Assembly: GCF_020404765.1 (NCBI RefSeq)
Contig: NZ_JAIVEM010000027.1
Location: forward strand, 186,001-250,000
Source: Paenibacillus sp. BJ-4
GTDB lineage: Bacteria > Bacillota > Bacilli > Paenibacillales > Paenibacillaceae
Reading direction: 5' to 3'
DNA: 64,000 bases
The notes under the pieces were generated by a model that saw only the letters and a program-made list of their open reading frames with translations, was not told the DNA's origin and ran no database searches. The translations under genes were made by a program, and so were the position numbers. Shown here one piece after another: positions 62,441 to 64,000 of this stretch. Numbering within the stretch: position 1 is the first letter of the stretch; each line of letters opens with the position of its first letter.

Positions 62441-63472
62441 ATGCAGTTACAAAAGATTTTTAACACGGAAGCGCCTAACCGCTCTACCCGTATTATTGAA
62501 GGCGAAAACTCCGGCATTCTGAACTGGAACGATATTCGGATGCCGCATATGTACAAGCTGTATAAAGTGCTACTGCTTAACCACTGGATTCCAGATGAAA
62601 TTCCGATGTCCAAAGACGCTTCACAGTTTCCTATGCTGGATGCCGAAGAACAGCGCACCTTCAAAATTAACATCGGCCTGCTGGCTGTGCTGGATTCCAT
62701 GCAAACGATGTTTGTCGGAGATGTAAAACGCTATTTTACCGACTCCTCGCTGGAAGCGATCTCGGCCATTATCGGGCAACAGGAAGTGGTGCATAACCAA
62801 TCCTACTCCTACGTCCTGTCTTCCTTGGTATCGGAACAGGAGCAAAAGGAAATTTTCGAATACTGGAAAAATGATCCTGTCCTGCTGGAGCGTAACACAT
62901 TCATTTCGGACATTTACCAGGAGTTCCGCGATGAGCAGAACCCGCAGACCTTTTTCCAGGCGATGGTAGCCGATTTGATTCTAGAAGGCATTTTCTTTTA
63001 CAGTACATTCGCTTTCTTTTATAATTTGGCCCGTGACCAAAAAATGATGGCCACCAGCCAAATGATCTCGTATATTCAGCGTGATGAAAATCAGCATTGC
63101 TACTTCTTTGCTGAAGTGTTCAAGCAGCTATTGGCTGATTTCCCTGAGCTGAACTCAAAGGAAAATACGGACTATGTTTACCGTATGATCAACCGCGCTG
63201 TAGAGCTGGAAACGAATTGGGCGCATTATACGCTCAAGGAGGTTCGTGGCATCGACTTGAACGAGCTGAGCGATTATATCAAATATATGGCAAACATGCG
63301 CCTGAGGCTGCTTGGTATGGACAAAGCCTATGAAGGTGTAGATGTAAACTGTATGCCTTGGATCAAGCCATTCTCGGATGAAGCGCTGAATGCGACAAAA
63401 ACAGACTTTTTCGAAGCAAAATCACGCAATTATGGCAAGGTCGGAGACGACAACGGATTTGACGATTTGTAA
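62441..63472 (+). CDS. nrdB: class I ribonucleotide reductase, beta subunit
   Basis: The 343-residue di-metal subunit makes the radical for NrdA. Ligands are visible in the family pattern: D in LAVLDSMQTMF, E and H in GQQEVVHNQSY (the Tyr four residues after His is the radical Tyr), E in ADLILEGIFFY, and E and H in DENQHCYFFAE. All are present. The C-terminal DNGFDDL tail docks on the alpha subunit. AAAGGAG precedes the ATG. It is co-transcribed with nrdA and ends at a strong terminator. Confidence 0.95.
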   Translation: MQLQKIFNTEAPNRSTRIIEGENSGILNWNDIRMPHMYKLYKVLLLNHWIPDEIPMSKDASQFPMLDAEEQRTFKINIGLLAVLDSMQTMFVGDVKRYFTDSSLEAISAIIGQQEVVHNQSYSYVLSSLVSEQEQKEIFEYWKNDPVLLERNTFISDIYQEFRDEQNPQTFFQAMVADLILEGIFFYSTFAFFYNLARDQKMMATSQMISYIQRDENQHCYFFAEVFKQLLADFPELNSKENTDYVYRMINRAVELETNWAHYTLKEVRGIDLNELSDYIKYMANMRLRLLGMDKAYEGVDVNCMPWIKPFSDEALNATKTDFFEAKSRNYGKVGDDNGFDDL

Positions 63473-63484
63473 GTAACAAAATGC

Positions 63485-63522
63485 AGCCTTAACTCGGTAT
63501 TTACCGGGTTAAGGCTTTTTTT
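63485..63522 (+). terminator. terminator of the nrdAB operon
   Basis: AGCCTTAAC and CGGT (63485-63498) pair with ACCG and GTTAAGGCT (63503-63516), followed by a T-run. Confidence 0.9.
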
Positions 63523-63542
63523 ATGAGGAATGAAAATTACGC

Positions 63543-63616
63543 AAAAAAGCCTGTCAGGAATCTGTGAACTTTGCCACGCTGTGGATGAGTTCAACAGGAA
63601 CGGACTGAGGCTTTTT
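63543..63616 (-). terminator. long hairpin, probable terminator of the phosphonatase transcript
   Basis: AAGCCT and inner CTGT-GAACT pair with AGTTC-ACAG and AGGCTT across about 70 bases. On the minus strand the structure ends in TTTTTTG. It lies about 100 bases after the phosphonoacetaldehyde hydrolase stop. Confidence 0.5.
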
Positions 63617-63682
63617 GGCATATAAAAAAACAGGGGGATAAGCATAAGACCCGCTTACAGGAAGTTCACCTTCGTCTGCCAT
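63554..63682 (-). CDS. possible 42-aa ORF in frame with the upstream phosphonatase gene
   Basis: An ATG at 63682 opens 42 codons (MADEGELPVSGSYAYPPVFL, then YAKKPQSVPVELIHSVAKFT and DS) to a TGA. The same frame is open back to the TAA of the phosphonoacetaldehyde hydrolase gene, so it reads like a detached 3' piece. The nearest AGGA is 14 bases upstream, too far for a good start. It overlaps the hairpin. No family recognised. Confidence 0.25.
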   Translation of the reverse strand: MADEGELPVSGSYAYPPVFLYAKKPQSVPVELIHSVAKFTDS

Positions 63683-63721
63683 GTCGCATACATATATCCT
63701 AGAACCGTGTATTGAGGCACT

Positions 63722-64000
63722 TTAAGACGGGGGCATCAACACTGTTTTTACCTGCTTCGTATAAGAGGGATAGCCACCCGTATGCTGGAGCATTTCGATT
63801 TCACGCAAAATACGCGGCAAGTCAGCGATCGAGTTCATGACGATATGGGCTCCTGCCCTTTTTAACGCGTATACGCTCTGTCTGCGTCGTTCCTCAGCCA
63901 CTCTGTCGTCCATTTCACGACTGTTTGTTTGTGCCGCGGTTAGCGCACTTTTGTTCTGGTTCAATACACCTACCGTCCATACCCCGGCATTCCTTCCCTC
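63722..64000 (-). CDS. phnX: phosphonoacetaldehyde hydrolase, N-terminus cut by window edge
   Basis: The frame is open to base 64000 and ends at a TAA, giving the last 92 residues. It begins EGRNAGVWTVGVLNQNKSAL, the HAD-type stretch after motif IV of phosphonatases, and ends with AGAHIVMNSIADLPRILREIEML, close to the C-terminus of PhnX, which splits phosphonoacetaldehyde into acetaldehyde and phosphate. The catalytic N-terminal Asp and Lys are outside the window. The final residues TKQVKTVLMPPS extend past the usual end. A related HAD phosphatase cannot be fully excluded. Confidence 0.75.
   Translation of the reverse strand, partial: EGRNAGVWTVGVLNQNKSALTAAQTNSREMDDRVAEERRRQSVYALKRAGAHIVMNSIADLPRILREIEMLQHTGGYPSYTKQVKTVLMPPS

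Overview
The window reads as chromosomal DNA of a low-to-mid GC, endospore-forming Firmicute, most likely Paenibacillus of the P. polymyxa group. This is inferred from gene content: strong AAGGAGG-type ribosome sites, a T-box leader on thrS, a YjcZ-type small sporulation protein, DUF3231, YesM/YesN-type two-component genes beside a sugar ABC importer, an XRE/TPR regulator with its own secreted pro-peptide, and a C-terminal domain that recurs in Paenibacillus exported proteins. Nothing points to a prophage or a CRISPR array. Accessory signals are gene decay (five pseudogenes or remnants), a duplicated gene tail, and many regulator/target pairs with visible operators.

Layout. 1-5.2 kb: edge-cut DedA gene, YkoP-like gene, a decayed YiiX-like hydrolase, a histidine kinase fused to a LuxR-type response regulator, and a VOC gene broken by one stop codon. 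5.6-11.3 kb: luxS-SDR-metQ-like operon, a small alarmone synthetase, and thrS with its T-box and promoter. 11.3-14.4 kb: TetR gene with a frameshifted DUF3995 partner, and a MarR/MFS exporter pair with palindromic operators. 14.6-23.7 kb: Gfo/Idh oxidoreductase, a four-gene amidoligase-type cluster (unknown protein, Ser/Gly-rich lipoprotein, glutathionylspermidine-synthase-like ATP-grasp enzyme, DUF350 membrane protein), a VanY-type lipoprotein peptidase, and a SNF2 helicase with an unknown partner.

23.9-36.5 kb: WYL regulator and reductase, sugar ABC importer with divergent kinase/AraC regulator, acetyltransferase, old yellow enzyme, BASS transporter with a large palindrome upstream, TspO-related membrane protein. 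36.5-45.5 kb: RidA, ECF sigma/anti-sigma pair, NAD(P)-binding protein, orphan kinase, HD-GYP phosphodiesterase, an unassigned approximately 350-nt transcription unit with promoter and terminator, an SOS-boxed LexA-like mini-regulator, and 40-aa and 22-aa membrane peptides. 45.5-50.8 kb: sulfur and redox genes (CoA-disulfide reductase with rhodanese under a CsoR/CstR-like double operator, O-acetylhomoserine sulfhydrylase, flavin reductase, ArsR regulator, hydrolase).

50.9-58.7 kb is the most accessory part: a SPRY-domain secreted protein, a lipoprotein, a MarR gene, a UvrA-like pseudogene, a broken second copy of the SPRY protein's tail, a WGxxGxxG surface protein, and an RRNPP-type quorum-sensing regulator whose 3' end overlaps the gene for a 40-aa exported pro-peptide. 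59-64 kb: tRNA-Thr(CGT), a thiamine-binding protein, nrdA-nrdB behind paired NrdR-like boxes, and an edge-cut phosphonoacetaldehyde hydrolase. Start codons were picked from Shine-Dalgarno spacing and often differ from the longest open frame. All family names are from recognition of residues, not from searches.
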